In this document: positions 1-4,776 of the stretch, piece by piece | How the letters are laid out: the number at the start of each line of letters is the position of its first letter | Position numbering within the stretch: position 1 is the stretch's first letter | From: CAYJIX01 sp964370375 | GTDB taxonomy: Bacteria > Desulfobacterota > Desulfovibrionia > Desulfovibrionales > Desulfovibrionaceae | Assembly (NCBI GenBank): GCA_964370375.1 | Contig: CAYJIX010000087.1 | Span: 1 to 7,371, forward strand | Direction: 5' to 3' | DNA: 7,371 bases | Translations under genes and position numbers: made by a program | Notes under the pieces: model-generated | Databases searched by the model: none | What the model was told of the DNA's origin: nothing | What the model saw: the letters and a program-made list of their open reading frames with translations, nothing else

Positions 1-16
1 GACTGTCGTCGGCTAG
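1..16 (+). CDS. possible 3' end of an upstream gene (last four codons)
   Basis: Reading from base 2, the codons give Thr-Val-Val-Gly and then TAG at 14-16. The repeat element starts at exactly this point. The same arrangement occurs at 4064-4067, where the real stop codon of the endolysin gene abuts another copy of the repeat end. By that analogy a phage gene probably ends here. In podoviruses the gene before tail tubular A is often the capsid gene, but nothing in these few bases identifies the product. Another frame stays open to TGA at 25-27, so the assignment is weak. Confidence 0.25.
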
Positions 17-90
17 CAGGTGGCTGAAAAGGGGTGATATGCTTTGTCAGACTCGCCTTCCTCGCCTCTCACCCCTTTTGAGCCCCCTGC
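16..90. repeat. 75-bp inverted-end repeat element, copy 1
   Basis: Two 21-bp arms (16-36 and 70-90) are inverted repeats matching at 19 of 21 positions. They surround a 33-bp centre. One arm reads CTGAAAAGGGG and the other, read on the opposite strand, CTCAAAAGGGG, so the two ends can be told apart. The minus-strand copy aligns along its whole length with the element at 4730-4855, including the inner TCTGAC and GCATA blocks, except for an extra palindrome there. There is no T-run after the stem, so it is not a normal intrinsic terminator. On the minus strand it carries an open frame ending HPFSATC-stop. It is best described as a small dispersed palindromic repeat; mobility is inferred, not shown. 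Confidence 0.75.
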
Positions 91-143
91 CCAAGATGAA
101 AGCTTGAGGAAGAAGTAAAAAAACATTTCCCTTAATCTTTCAA

Positions 144-160
144 GTTGCGCAAAGCGCAAC
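144..160. repeat. small perfect hairpin
   Basis: GTTGCGC and GCGCAAC form a perfect 7-bp stem closing an AAA loop. No T-run follows, so it is not a clear terminator. It lies 3 bases before the C7/G7 hairpin, and the two may belong to one repeat unit. Confidence 0.6.
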
Positions 161-163
161 CTC

Positions 164-202
164 TCCCCCCCTTGCGATAAGGGGGGGAATGTAAGGGGGG
201 GA
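164..202. repeat. C7/G7 REP-like hairpin with duplicated G7 block
   Basis: Seven C (165-171) face seven G (181-187). With flanking A/T pairs the stem reaches 10 bp around a 5-base loop (174-178). The block TAAGGGGGGG occurs again at 192-201, so the C-run could pair with either G-run. This C-run/G-run arrangement with adjoining TAA resembles REP-like dispersed repeats found in many bacterial chromosomes, including deltaproteobacteria and cyanobacteria. The resemblance is from memory, not from a search. Confidence 0.6.
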
Positions 203-211
203 TTTCGAGAA

Positions 212-284
212 CCCGTTTTTTTGCATCCTTATATTGATAGGCCAGACAAGGTAAGACGCCCCTCTGAGAGCGCAAAAAAACGGG
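212..284. repeat. 13-bp perfect inverted repeat with 47-bp spacer
   Basis: CCCGTTTTTTTGC at 212-224 is the exact reverse complement of 272-284. Each arm carries a seven-base A or T run. On either strand the T-run lies in the 5' arm, so this is not a standard terminator. The 47-bp spacer contains no gene. It could form a long RNA stem or simply be the ends of another small repeat. Confidence 0.6.
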
Positions 285-374
285 GTGCTGGTTTTTGTGG
301 TATTGCGAAATTATAAGATTTTTCTATGCATACAAGGAAAATATCTTTTGACGCAGTAGGCATAAAAAAGATGA

Positions 375-386
375 ATTTCGCGAAAT
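375..386. repeat. 12-bp perfect palindrome
   Basis: ATTTCGCGAAAT is a perfect palindrome in the leader, 183 bases before the first tail gene. Palindromes of this size can be operators for dimeric regulators, but there is no second copy or overlapping clear promoter, so the role is unknown. Confidence 0.4.
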
Positions 387-390
387 ACAA

Positions 391-513
391 CAAAAGGACG
401 GTACAAGGCGCAAGCCTTGTACAACAAAAAGACATGCGCAACACGACAGCGATGCGCAGACAGAAAAGAACAGTGCATGGCGAAAGCCTTGTACAAACAA
501 AAGAACTTGCGCA
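391..513 (+). repeat. tandem 72-bp-period repeat with two GNRA-loop hairpins
   Basis: Bases 391-440 and 463-513 are similar copies offset by 72 bases; both contain GCCTTGTACAA and end in a T-G-C-G-C-A block. In the first copy, 401-422 folds into a perfect 9-bp stem (5' arm GTACAAGGC) with a GCAA loop. In the second, 473-494 folds into the same stem with one G-T wobble and one T-T mismatch and a GAAA loop. Both loops are GNRA tetraloops, so the loop class is kept although its sequence changed. This favours a structured RNA or a dispersed repeat over a protein-coding role. The 72-base period is also a whole number of codons, so coding is not formally excluded. Confidence 0.6.
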
Positions 514-552
514 CAAGCAGCAGCGCAACTCCCTCCCCCCTATATAAACATC

Positions 553-558
553 AAGGAG
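553..558 (+). promoter_or_regulatory. ribosome binding site for tail tubular protein A
   Basis: AAGGAG lies 10 bases before the ATG at 569 and fixes that start. No competing ATG in the frame has such a site. Confidence 0.75.
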
Positions 559-568
559 ATACTCTCCC

Positions 569-1198
569 ATGCACTCAAAACTCACCATCTGGAACATGGC
601 CCTAGGTTTTATCGGTACGCGCACAGTTGCGTCCGAAGAAGAAAACACGCTGGAAGCTGTGCAATGCAATTTGTATTACGACAACGCACGGCGGCAAGCC
701 CTTCGTGATTATCCATGGAACTTTGCACAACGCAGAGCATGGCTTGCTCAAGTGCCTTTAACAGAAGGCTATGAAAAGGAATACGCCTACGCTTACACCC
801 TGCCCGAAGACACCTTACACGCACGGCAACTGTACCCTGACGGGAACGATTGCGCGCAATATGGCAATGACGAAGCAAGCCGTTTTATTTTGGCATATGA
901 CAACGATATAAAAGGGCGCGTGCTGTTGTGCAACACGTCAAGGGCGTTGCTTGCCTACACGGCAGACATTGAAGACGTAAGCTTGTTTGACGATTTGTTT
1001 GTGACCATGCTTGCGCGAAAACTTGCCGCCATGCTGTGCGTGCCCTTATTGAAAAACAACGCCGCGCGTGTGGCTGAGCTTGAGGAGCTGTACCGCATGT
1101 CCATACCAAACGCCATGCAAGCCGATATGAACGAAGGAAAACAACCTGAAAAGCCTGATACATGGCTTTTAGCAAGGGGTATGTATGATTACAAGTAA
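569..1198 (+). CDS. tail tubular protein A (T7 gp11-like head-tail adaptor)
   Basis: The 209-residue product resembles the T7 gp11 family (T7 gp11 has 196 residues). In these phages it forms the ring between the portal and the tail nozzle, to which fibres attach. Family features visible are the opening motif with NMALGFIGTRTV (residues 9-20), the conserved block DYPWNFAQRRAWLA (47-60) and a helical C-terminal part (about 140-180) rich in Leu and Ala (LARKLAAML, AARVAELEELYR). The ATG follows a good AAGGAG site. The last 14 bases overlap the fibre gene, so the two are probably translationally coupled. It opens a seven-gene run of fibre and lysis genes. Its usual partner, the gp12-like gene, starts only about 3.7 kb downstream. 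Family assignment is from recalled motifs. Confidence 0.85.
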   Translation: MHSKLTIWNMALGFIGTRTVASEEENTLEAVQCNLYYDNARRQALRDYPWNFAQRRAWLAQVPLTEGYEKEYAYAYTLPEDTLHARQLYPDGNDCAQYGNDEASRFILAYDNDIKGRVLLCNTSRALLAYTADIEDVSLFDDLFVTMLARKLAAMLCVPLLKNNAARVAELEELYRMSIPNAMQADMNEGKQPEKPDTWLLARGMYDYK

Positions 1199-2579
1199 CG
1201 TTTCCAAAGCTGTATATTACGGCAATGACACGGCAACGGCCTTTCCTTTTGCCTTTAAAGTGTGGAATGTGTCAGAGCTCATAGTAGAGGTCACAGACGC
1301 GGAAGATGTGGCTGTTGTCGTTACAAACTGGACTGCCACGTTGACCGATACAGGCGGCACAGTAACCTATTTGCATGAAGGAGCACCGCTCCCAACAGGT
1401 TACACGCTGACTATTTTACGCAACATGCCCTTTGTACAGGAAGTTGACCTGATTACAGGCACACGCTTTGACCCGTCTGTCATTGAAGCGGCCCTTGATA
1501 AGGCAACAGCTGAACGCCAACAATTGTTTGAGCTGGCCAACAGAGCCATTGCCGTACCACCAAGCAGCCAGGATCCGCCTGAACTGTTGGCAGAAGAAAT
1601 ATTTACGGCACGTGACGATGCCTTAACAGCTGCACAAAGCGCAGATTTGTCTGCGCAAAGTGCGGAACAATCATCACAGGCAGTGGACGCTGCAAAAAAA
1701 AACGCCTTGATTGACATAACAAACAGCACTCAAAGCGGTGTTGAACGCCTGCAACAAGAAGGCGAAGCGCAACACACCGCCATGCAGGCAGAGGTTAGCT
1801 ACGCCAAAGGGGCAGTAGAAATTGCCAAAGCCTGGGCAGAAAGCGATACCGCGCCGGATCCTGATCAACCTGATAGCCGTAGTGCAAAAGCCTGGGCAGA
1901 ATGGCTTGCAAGTCAACAAGGCGAAGCTATCCCTGACGCCAGCACCACCGTAAAGGGCAAGGTGCAATTAGCCACGCAAAGCGAAGTCCTTGCAGGAACA
2001 GGGACAGGTGTTGTGATAAGTAACGATTTACAGGCAAAAATAACACCTATTGTTCAAGATGTGACATCATCCCAAAACAGGGCAGATTCTGCGTACACTT
2101 TGGCAAACGACGCGCGAGAAACGGCAGAATTGGCAGATTCTCGTTCAAGAACTAACTCCAACAGCGTTGTCTATTTAGAAAATGACAAGGCAGAAACAGA
2201 CCTTTCTAACCTTACAGCCGCCGGCAAAAGTGCAGTAAGCTTGCTCAGTATGCCCACGTCAAGCCACTTTGTTGTTGTAACATCCATTCTTAACGAAACA
2301 ACAGGCACTGCCCCAAGGGAAAGCACCTACACGCCGCCAACAAATGGATGGATCTGTATCAGGATGCAGAACAACCACGGGCAGTCCACAACGCAAAGCT
2401 TAAATTGCACATTGTCTACAGGACAGCTGACTCAAGGTGGCGATTTTAGAACTGCTAACGGAGGCACATTATACTTTACGCTCCCTTGTGTTGCAGGTCG
2501 AGAGGTTAGAGTACGCCAATTTTCTGATACAACTAAAGTGTTTTATGCGATTTTCGTCAAAGCCCATGGGGAAGTTTAG
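1185..2579 (+). CDS. tail fibre protein with T7 gp17-like N-terminus
   Basis: The product has 464 residues. Residues 1 to about 130 match the style of the T7 tail-fibre N-terminal domain, which anchors the fibre to the tail (YYGNDTATAFPFAFKVW at 11-27, then a beta-rich stretch and LRNMPFVQEVDL). Residues about 140-215 form an Ala/Gln/Ser-rich coiled coil (AAQSADLSAQSAEQSSQAVD), expected to trimerise. A repeated AKAWAE motif occurs at about 214 and 234, followed by ASTTVKGKVQLAT, a motif common in fibre shafts. Residues about 350-464 are a Gly/Thr-rich beta domain with NGWICIRMQNN and LPCVAGREVRVRQF, probably the receptor-binding tip. AAGGGG at 1174-1179, inside the upstream gene, sits 5 bases before the ATG. 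Receptor specificity cannot be read from the sequence. Confidence 0.85.
   Translation: MITSNVSKAVYYGNDTATAFPFAFKVWNVSELIVEVTDAEDVAVVVTNWTATLTDTGGTVTYLHEGAPLPTGYTLTILRNMPFVQEVDLITGTRFDPSVIEAALDKATAERQQLFELANRAIAVPPSSQDPPELLAEEIFTARDDALTAAQSADLSAQSAEQSSQAVDAAKKNALIDITNSTQSGVERLQQEGEAQHTAMQAEVSYAKGAVEIAKAWAESDTAPDPDQPDSRSAKAWAEWLASQQGEAIPDASTTVKGKVQLATQSEVLAGTGTGVVISNDLQAKITPIVQDVTSSQNRADSAYTLANDARETAELADSRSRTNSNSVVYLENDKAETDLSNLTAAGKSAVSLLSMPTSSHFVVVTSILNETTGTAPRESTYTPPTNGWICIRMQNNHGQSTTQSLNCTLSTGQLTQGGDFRTANGGTLYFTLPCVAGREVRVRQFSDTTKVFYAIFVKAHGEV
1827..1901 (+). repeat. 15-bp direct repeat inside the fibre gene
   Basis: AAAGCCTGGGCAGAA occurs at 1827-1841 and again at 1887-1901, exactly 60 bases (20 codons) apart and in frame. 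It encodes the twice-used AKAWAE motif that flanks an acidic, Pro-rich linker. It may reflect duplication of a shaft segment. Confidence 0.7.
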
Positions 2580-2583
2580 GAGG
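2578..2583 (+). promoter_or_regulatory. ribosome binding site overlapping the fibre stop codon
   Basis: AGGAGG shares bases with the fibre TAG (2577-2579) and lies 4 bases before the ATG at 2588. The overlap suggests that ribosomes finishing the fibre gene re-initiate on the next one. Confidence 0.75.
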
Positions 2584-2587
2584 TCTT

Positions 2588-3073
2588 ATGATTGATTTTG
2601 CCATACCAGACATTTTACACATCAAATCCATTGACGAAGCAGGCAAGCTTGGCGAATGGGCCAATTTTGCACATGAAGATTTCCCCATTCAAAAAACAAA
2701 AGACGAGGTGGAAATTGCCTATAACGGCCTTGTGTACCTTAAAGGACACGCTCCTGTTGAACCAATAGTGCCGCTCAACGAACAGGCTTTACGCATCAGC
2801 CTGACAAAGCGTGAGTTTTTGAAAATTATTCTCGCACTAACAGCAAGCATGCCCAATCCCGTTACCTTGGCGCAGATTGAAAGCTATGTGGCAACAGCCC
2901 CTGACAGCATCCGCCTTGAATGGGATTATGCCACCTACATTGAACGCAGCCACCCCGCCCTTGACGGTGTTGCCAACGACTTTGGCATCACTGCTGAAAT
3001 GCTGGATATCGTCTTTGTAAACGCGCAAGAATTCTTGCGTAAAATCGATGCAGGGGAGCCCTTACACGAATAA
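2588..3073 (+). CDS. hypothetical protein, probably tail-fibre associated
   Basis: I do not recognise a named domain in this 161-residue product. The N-terminal third is mixed (IDFAIPDILHIKSIDEAGKL), followed by a Pro-rich linker (HAPVEPIVPLNE, about 54-65). The rest looks helical: LTKREFLKIILALTASM, then IRLEWDYATYIERSHPALDGVA and an acidic end. There is no signal peptide or membrane segment. It begins 8 bases after the fibre stop with a near-ideal ribosome binding site. Small proteins immediately after a fibre gene are often fibre-assembly chaperones, so that is the favoured but unproven role. A capping or tail accessory protein is equally possible. Confidence 0.75.
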   Translation: MIDFAIPDILHIKSIDEAGKLGEWANFAHEDFPIQKTKDEVEIAYNGLVYLKGHAPVEPIVPLNEQALRISLTKREFLKIILALTASMPNPVTLAQIESYVATAPDSIRLEWDYATYIERSHPALDGVANDFGITAEMLDIVFVNAQEFLRKIDAGEPLHE

Positions 3074-3074
3074 C

Positions 3075-3081
3075 AAGGAGG
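3075..3081 (+). promoter_or_regulatory. strong ribosome binding site for a 29-residue peptide
   Basis: AAGGAGG lies 4 bases before the ATG at 3086. A site this strong supports the very short reading frame that follows as a real gene. Confidence 0.7.
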
Positions 3082-3085
3082 TTTC

Positions 3086-3175
3086 ATGGCAGCACATAAT
3101 GCAGGATTGTTTGTTTTTGGCTTAGGAATCCTTTTTGGCGTGTATGTGGGATTGGTTTTGGGGGTGTGGATATGA
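3086..3175 (+). CDS. 29-residue single-span membrane peptide
   Basis: The frame begins MAAHNAG and continues as one hydrophobic, Gly-rich helix of about 20 residues (LFVFGLGILFGVYVGLVLGV) ending in Trp-Ile. It has almost no charged residues. The strong AAGGAGG, the 12-base gap after the previous stop, and an ATGA overlap with the next gene (its TGA at 3173-3175, the next ATG at 3172) all fit a translated gene in the operon. Its place just before the lysis genes suggests a membrane role such as a holin accessory or pinholin-like peptide, but there is no recognised family and the function is unknown. Confidence 0.6.
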   Translation: MAAHNAGLFVFGLGILFGVYVGLVLGVWI

Positions 3176-3432
3176 AGTGTATACGGCATAACCTGTGGCA
3201 ATTGCTCATAGCGGTAGACCAGTTATTCAACGTGCTGGCAAGCTTACCTTGTGAAAAAGTATATGCCGATGAAACGCTATCCAGCCGTGCATGGCGCTGG
3301 CACGTGGCAGGGGTAAGATCATGGCCTAAAAACGTGATTGATACGCTGTTTTTTTGGCAGGACGGGCATTGCCAACAATCCTATGAATCAGAACGCGCGT
3401 ATAAACATTTGCCGCCCGAATTAAGGGGATAA
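3172..3432 (+). CDS. conserved small phage protein of unknown function
   Basis: The product has 86 residues when started at ATG 3172, which overlaps the preceding TGA (ATGA) and has GGGGG at 3160-3164 seven bases upstream. A GTG at 3166 in the same frame would leave almost no spacing to that site, so I prefer the ATG. Recognisable patterns are IAVDQLFNVL near the N-terminus, DETLSSRAWRWHV in the middle, and VIDTLFFWQDGHC followed by YESERAYKHLPPELRG at the end. As I recall, this pattern occurs in small proteins near lysis genes of many phages and is sometimes mis-annotated with enzyme names. The N-terminal helix is moderately hydrophobic but not a clear membrane span. Function is unknown. Confidence 0.75.
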   Translation: MKCIRHNLWQLLIAVDQLFNVLASLPCEKVYADETLSSRAWRWHVAGVRSWPKNVIDTLFFWQDGHCQQSYESERAYKHLPPELRG

Positions 3433-3441
3433 GGGATAACC

Positions 3442-3648
3442 ATGGGAGAAGACGTTACAACAACTATCGCCAGAATCGAAGAGCGTTTGAAATCTGTACA
3501 ACAAAAGATTGATGAGGCTATCATTACGCAACTGCAAGACCACGGCATGAGGCTACGGATGCTTGAACAACGGCAACAATGGATTTTAGCCTACATCACC
3601 ATTGCCGGAGCTATTGGCGCGTTTATCGGCAAATATTTGGTCCTGTAA
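3442..3648 (+). CDS. XhlA-like coiled-coil/membrane protein, possible holin component
   Basis: The 68-residue product has a heptad-like charged coiled coil (about residues 6-46, with IARIEERLKSVQQKIDEAI and MRLRMLEQRQQ). It is followed by one membrane helix at about 47-66 (WILAYITIAGAIGAFIGKYL). This layout matches small haemolysin XhlA-type proteins, which act with holins in host lysis. AAGGG at 3431-3435, overlapping the previous stop, is 6 bases before the ATG. The endolysin gene starts 16 bases downstream. A role as a holin or holin partner is likely. A spanin is less likely because there is no lipobox or nested second frame that I can see. Confidence 0.7.
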   Translation: MGEDVTTTIARIEERLKSVQQKIDEAIITQLQDHGMRLRMLEQRQQWILAYITIAGAIGAFIGKYLVL

Positions 3649-3650
3649 TA

Positions 3651-3656
3651 AAAGGA
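3651..3656 (+). promoter_or_regulatory. ribosome binding site that fixes the endolysin start
   Basis: AAAGGA lies 8 bases before the ATG at 3665. An in-frame ATG at 3602 would add 21 residues, but it lies inside the preceding gene and lacks such a site. The stretch TAAAAGGAACACA is also found before the gp12-like gene at 4857-4869. Confidence 0.7.
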
Positions 3657-3664
3657 ACACAGCA

Positions 3665-4066
3665 ATGCAACATATTCAGCTTATGCATTTTAAGCCTCAC
3701 GAATTTACATGCAAATGCGGCAAATGCGGCCTTGGTGTCGACAGCATGGACGAGCGGCTGCTTGTCATGCTTGATGCTATCCGCAAAGACATGGGCGTTA
3801 GCATGCGTATCAATTCCGCTGTGCGCTGTGCAGAGCATAATCGCGCTGTGGGTGGTTCTGCCAAAAGTGAACATGTGCCCGAAAATACCGACACAGGCAA
3901 ATGCACAGCCGTTGATATACACCTATCAGGATCCATGTTTTTGTACGAGCTGGTGGAAGAGCTTTACGAACACGGCGTGCCGCGGATTGGATTGAACCAA
4001 GAAAGCAATTTTATTCATGTGGGATTGAGTAAGGCGCATCCGCAAAGGGTGTTTTTTAAGTATTAA
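3665..4066 (+). CDS. M15-family metallopeptidase endolysin
   Basis: The 133-residue product matches the M15_3 peptidase style: small zinc enzymes that cut peptide bonds in peptidoglycan. It opens with HFKPHEFTCKCGKCG (8-22), a Cys-rich start common in the family. It continues with RINSAVRCAEHNRAVGGSAKSEH (48-70), then AVDI (82-85) and NFIHVG (115-120). The expected zinc ligands are His70, Asp84 and His118. The spacing between His70 and Asp84 is 13 residues, about seven more than in the compact SxHxxGxAxD form; the extra residues are Pro/Asn/Thr/Gly-rich and probably a surface loop. There is no signal peptide, so release must depend on a holin. The stop codon directly abuts a repeat end at 4067. 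Confidence 0.88.
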   Translation: MQHIQLMHFKPHEFTCKCGKCGLGVDSMDERLLVMLDAIRKDMGVSMRINSAVRCAEHNRAVGGSAKSEHVPENTDTGKCTAVDIHLSGSMFLYELVEELYEHGVPRIGLNQESNFIHVGLSKAHPQRVFFKY

Positions 4067-4091
4067 CAGGGAGCTGAAAAGGGGCCGTATG
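4067..4091. repeat. single end of the inverted-end repeat family, copy 3
   Basis: These 25 bases match the reverse complement of 4831-4855 at 22 positions, including 18 in a row (CTGAAAAGGGGCCGTATG). The copy starts at the base after the endolysin stop codon. It has the same orientation as the left end of the element at 16-90. I find no matching second end before the holin gene. Confidence 0.75.
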
Positions 4092-4255
4092 TGTGTGTTT
4101 TACCAAAAAACGCAAAACCGTGCGTAGTAAAAACAGCGTGGGCCCTGCGTACAATCAAGCAATAGAGCCATTTTAAAACATTTACAGACAGAAGGTACAA
4201 GATAGTGGGCCCAAAAACGTCACGCATTCTACCAACACACAAAGGCAGGTAACAC
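4092..4255. other. intergenic stretch between endolysin and holin genes
   Basis: No convincing gene is seen. GTTTTAC at 4097-4103 can pair with 4127-4134 (one bulged base), and CGCA/TGCG at 4111-4114 and 4121-4124 can form a stem inside it. The 8-mer GTGGGCCC occurs at 4138-4145 and 4205-4212. A minus-strand frame covers this area and ends in TYGPFSAPC-stop, but its body does not resemble a known protein and it overlaps the start of the holin gene. With the repeat end at 4067 this looks like inserted repeat-type DNA that breaks the otherwise compact operon. Confidence 0.5.
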
Positions 4256-4642
4256 ATGGCATTACCAATCATGGCAGCAATCCCCTTAATTGGTACAGTT
4301 CTTGACAAGGCTATTGACCTTTTTCAAGGGGACGACAAACGGCAAGCAGAACTCCTTCGAGAGCAAATACAGAATAGTCACTTGCAAGTAATGGGGCAGC
4401 TTGACGTTAATAAAAACGAAGCCCTACACGGCAGTGTTTTCGTGGCTGGTTGGCGTCCTGCTGTGGGCTGGGTCTGTGCGTTGTCTATTCTTAACGATTT
4501 TCTTGTCAGGCCCTATGTTCAAGCGTTTTACCCTGAAATCAATTTGCCTAGCGTATCAGGGCACCTTATGGAACTTGTCATGGGCATGCTTGGCATTGCA
4601 GGGTTAAGAAGTTTTGAGAAGTTAAAGGGCGTAGCGAAATGA
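4256..4642 (+). CDS. three-transmembrane holin (GTA_holin_3TM type)
   Basis: The 128-residue product matches the three-segment phage/GTA holin family. It has an N-terminal hydrophobic segment (about 1-22, MALPIMAAIPLIGTVLDKAI), then a charged stretch with QVMGQLDVNKNEALHG. The signature FVAGWRPAVGWVCALSILNDFLVRP (about 62-86) follows, and then the C-terminal LMELVMGMLGIAGLRSFEKLKG (about 104-125). Holins of this type collect in the inner membrane and open holes that let the endolysin out. The ribosome binding site is modest (AGGT about 5 bases before the ATG); an in-frame ATG at 4271 is a possible alternative. Unlike its neighbours, the gene is isolated by 189 and 228 bases of repeat-bearing DNA. 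Confidence 0.88.
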   Translation: MALPIMAAIPLIGTVLDKAIDLFQGDDKRQAELLREQIQNSHLQVMGQLDVNKNEALHGSVFVAGWRPAVGWVCALSILNDFLVRPYVQAFYPEINLPSVSGHLMELVMGMLGIAGLRSFEKLKGVAK

Positions 4643-4776
4643 CGATGCCCCTAGATCAACACATGAACAGGCCGCTCAAAAAGTCCGTTTCAAAAAAATG
4701 GATGACACCCTCAATCCACCATTTTTTCACAGGTGGCTCAAAAGGGGTCGAAGGCAAGGAAGAAGGTTTTTTGTAG
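4639..4776 (+). CDS. doubtful 45-residue reading frame overlapping the holin stop
   Basis: An ATGA overlap joins this frame to the holin stop (TGA 4640-4642). It begins MTMPLDQHMNRPLKKS, is basic, and then runs into the repeat arm (TGGSKGVEGKEEG) until TAG at 4774-4776 inside the palindrome. The overlap with the holin and AAAGGG at about 4624-4629 are in its favour. Against it, the second half is repeat sequence and no family is recognised. It may be a broken gene end or chance. Confidence 0.2.
   Translation: MTMPLDQHMNRPLKKSVSKKWMTPSIHHFFTGGSKGVEGKEEGFL
4693..4727 (+). terminator. weak candidate terminator after the holin gene
   Basis: AAAAAATGG at 4693-4701 pairs with CCATTTTTT at 4719-4727 across a 17-base loop. 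The A-run/T-run order is that of a bidirectional intrinsic terminator. The stem has only three non-A/T-run pairs on each side, so it is thermodynamically poor. Its position about 50 bases after the holin stop is suitable. Confidence 0.3.

Larger units (their letters stand above)
91..568. other. gene-poor, repeat-rich leader before the tail operon
   Basis: I see no convincing protein gene in these 478 bases. Open frames occur on both strands (for example 326-547 on + and 229-669 on -), but they run through repeats and hairpins, lack a good ribosome binding site and resemble nothing I know. The stretch holds several structured elements listed separately: hairpins at 144-160 and 164-188, a long-range inverted repeat 212-284, a 12-bp palindrome and a tandem hairpin repeat. 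A leader this long and repetitive is unusual inside a phage structural region, where genes normally almost touch. It may carry the promoter for the downstream operon, but no strong -35/-10 pair stands out. Confidence 0.6.

Noticed and set aside
289..317. Possible promoter with TATAAG at 312-317
   Set aside because: The -10-like hexamer is good, but no acceptable -35 lies at 16-18 bases upstream (TGGTTT at 289-294). AT-rich DNA makes such matches common, so I do not call it a promoter.
391..513. CRISPR array
   Set aside because: There are only two imperfect copies, no uniform repeat-spacer pattern and no cas genes in the window.
326..547. Plus-strand reading frame of 73 codons in the leader
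   Set aside because: It shows an internal peptide repeat only because the DNA repeat has a 72-base period. There is no good ribosome binding site, and the hairpins with GNRA loops explain the region better.
229..669. Minus-strand reading frame of 146 codons
   Set aside because: It crosses the hairpin repeats and extends antisense into the tail tubular A gene, is Cys/Phe-rich without a recognisable domain, and has no convincing ribosome binding site. It looks like a by-product of repeat composition.
4063..4308. Minus-strand reading frame of 81 codons between endolysin and holin
   Set aside because: It overlaps the holin start on the opposite strand and has no recognisable domain. Only its last residues (YGPFSAPC) are of interest, and these are explained by the repeat end.
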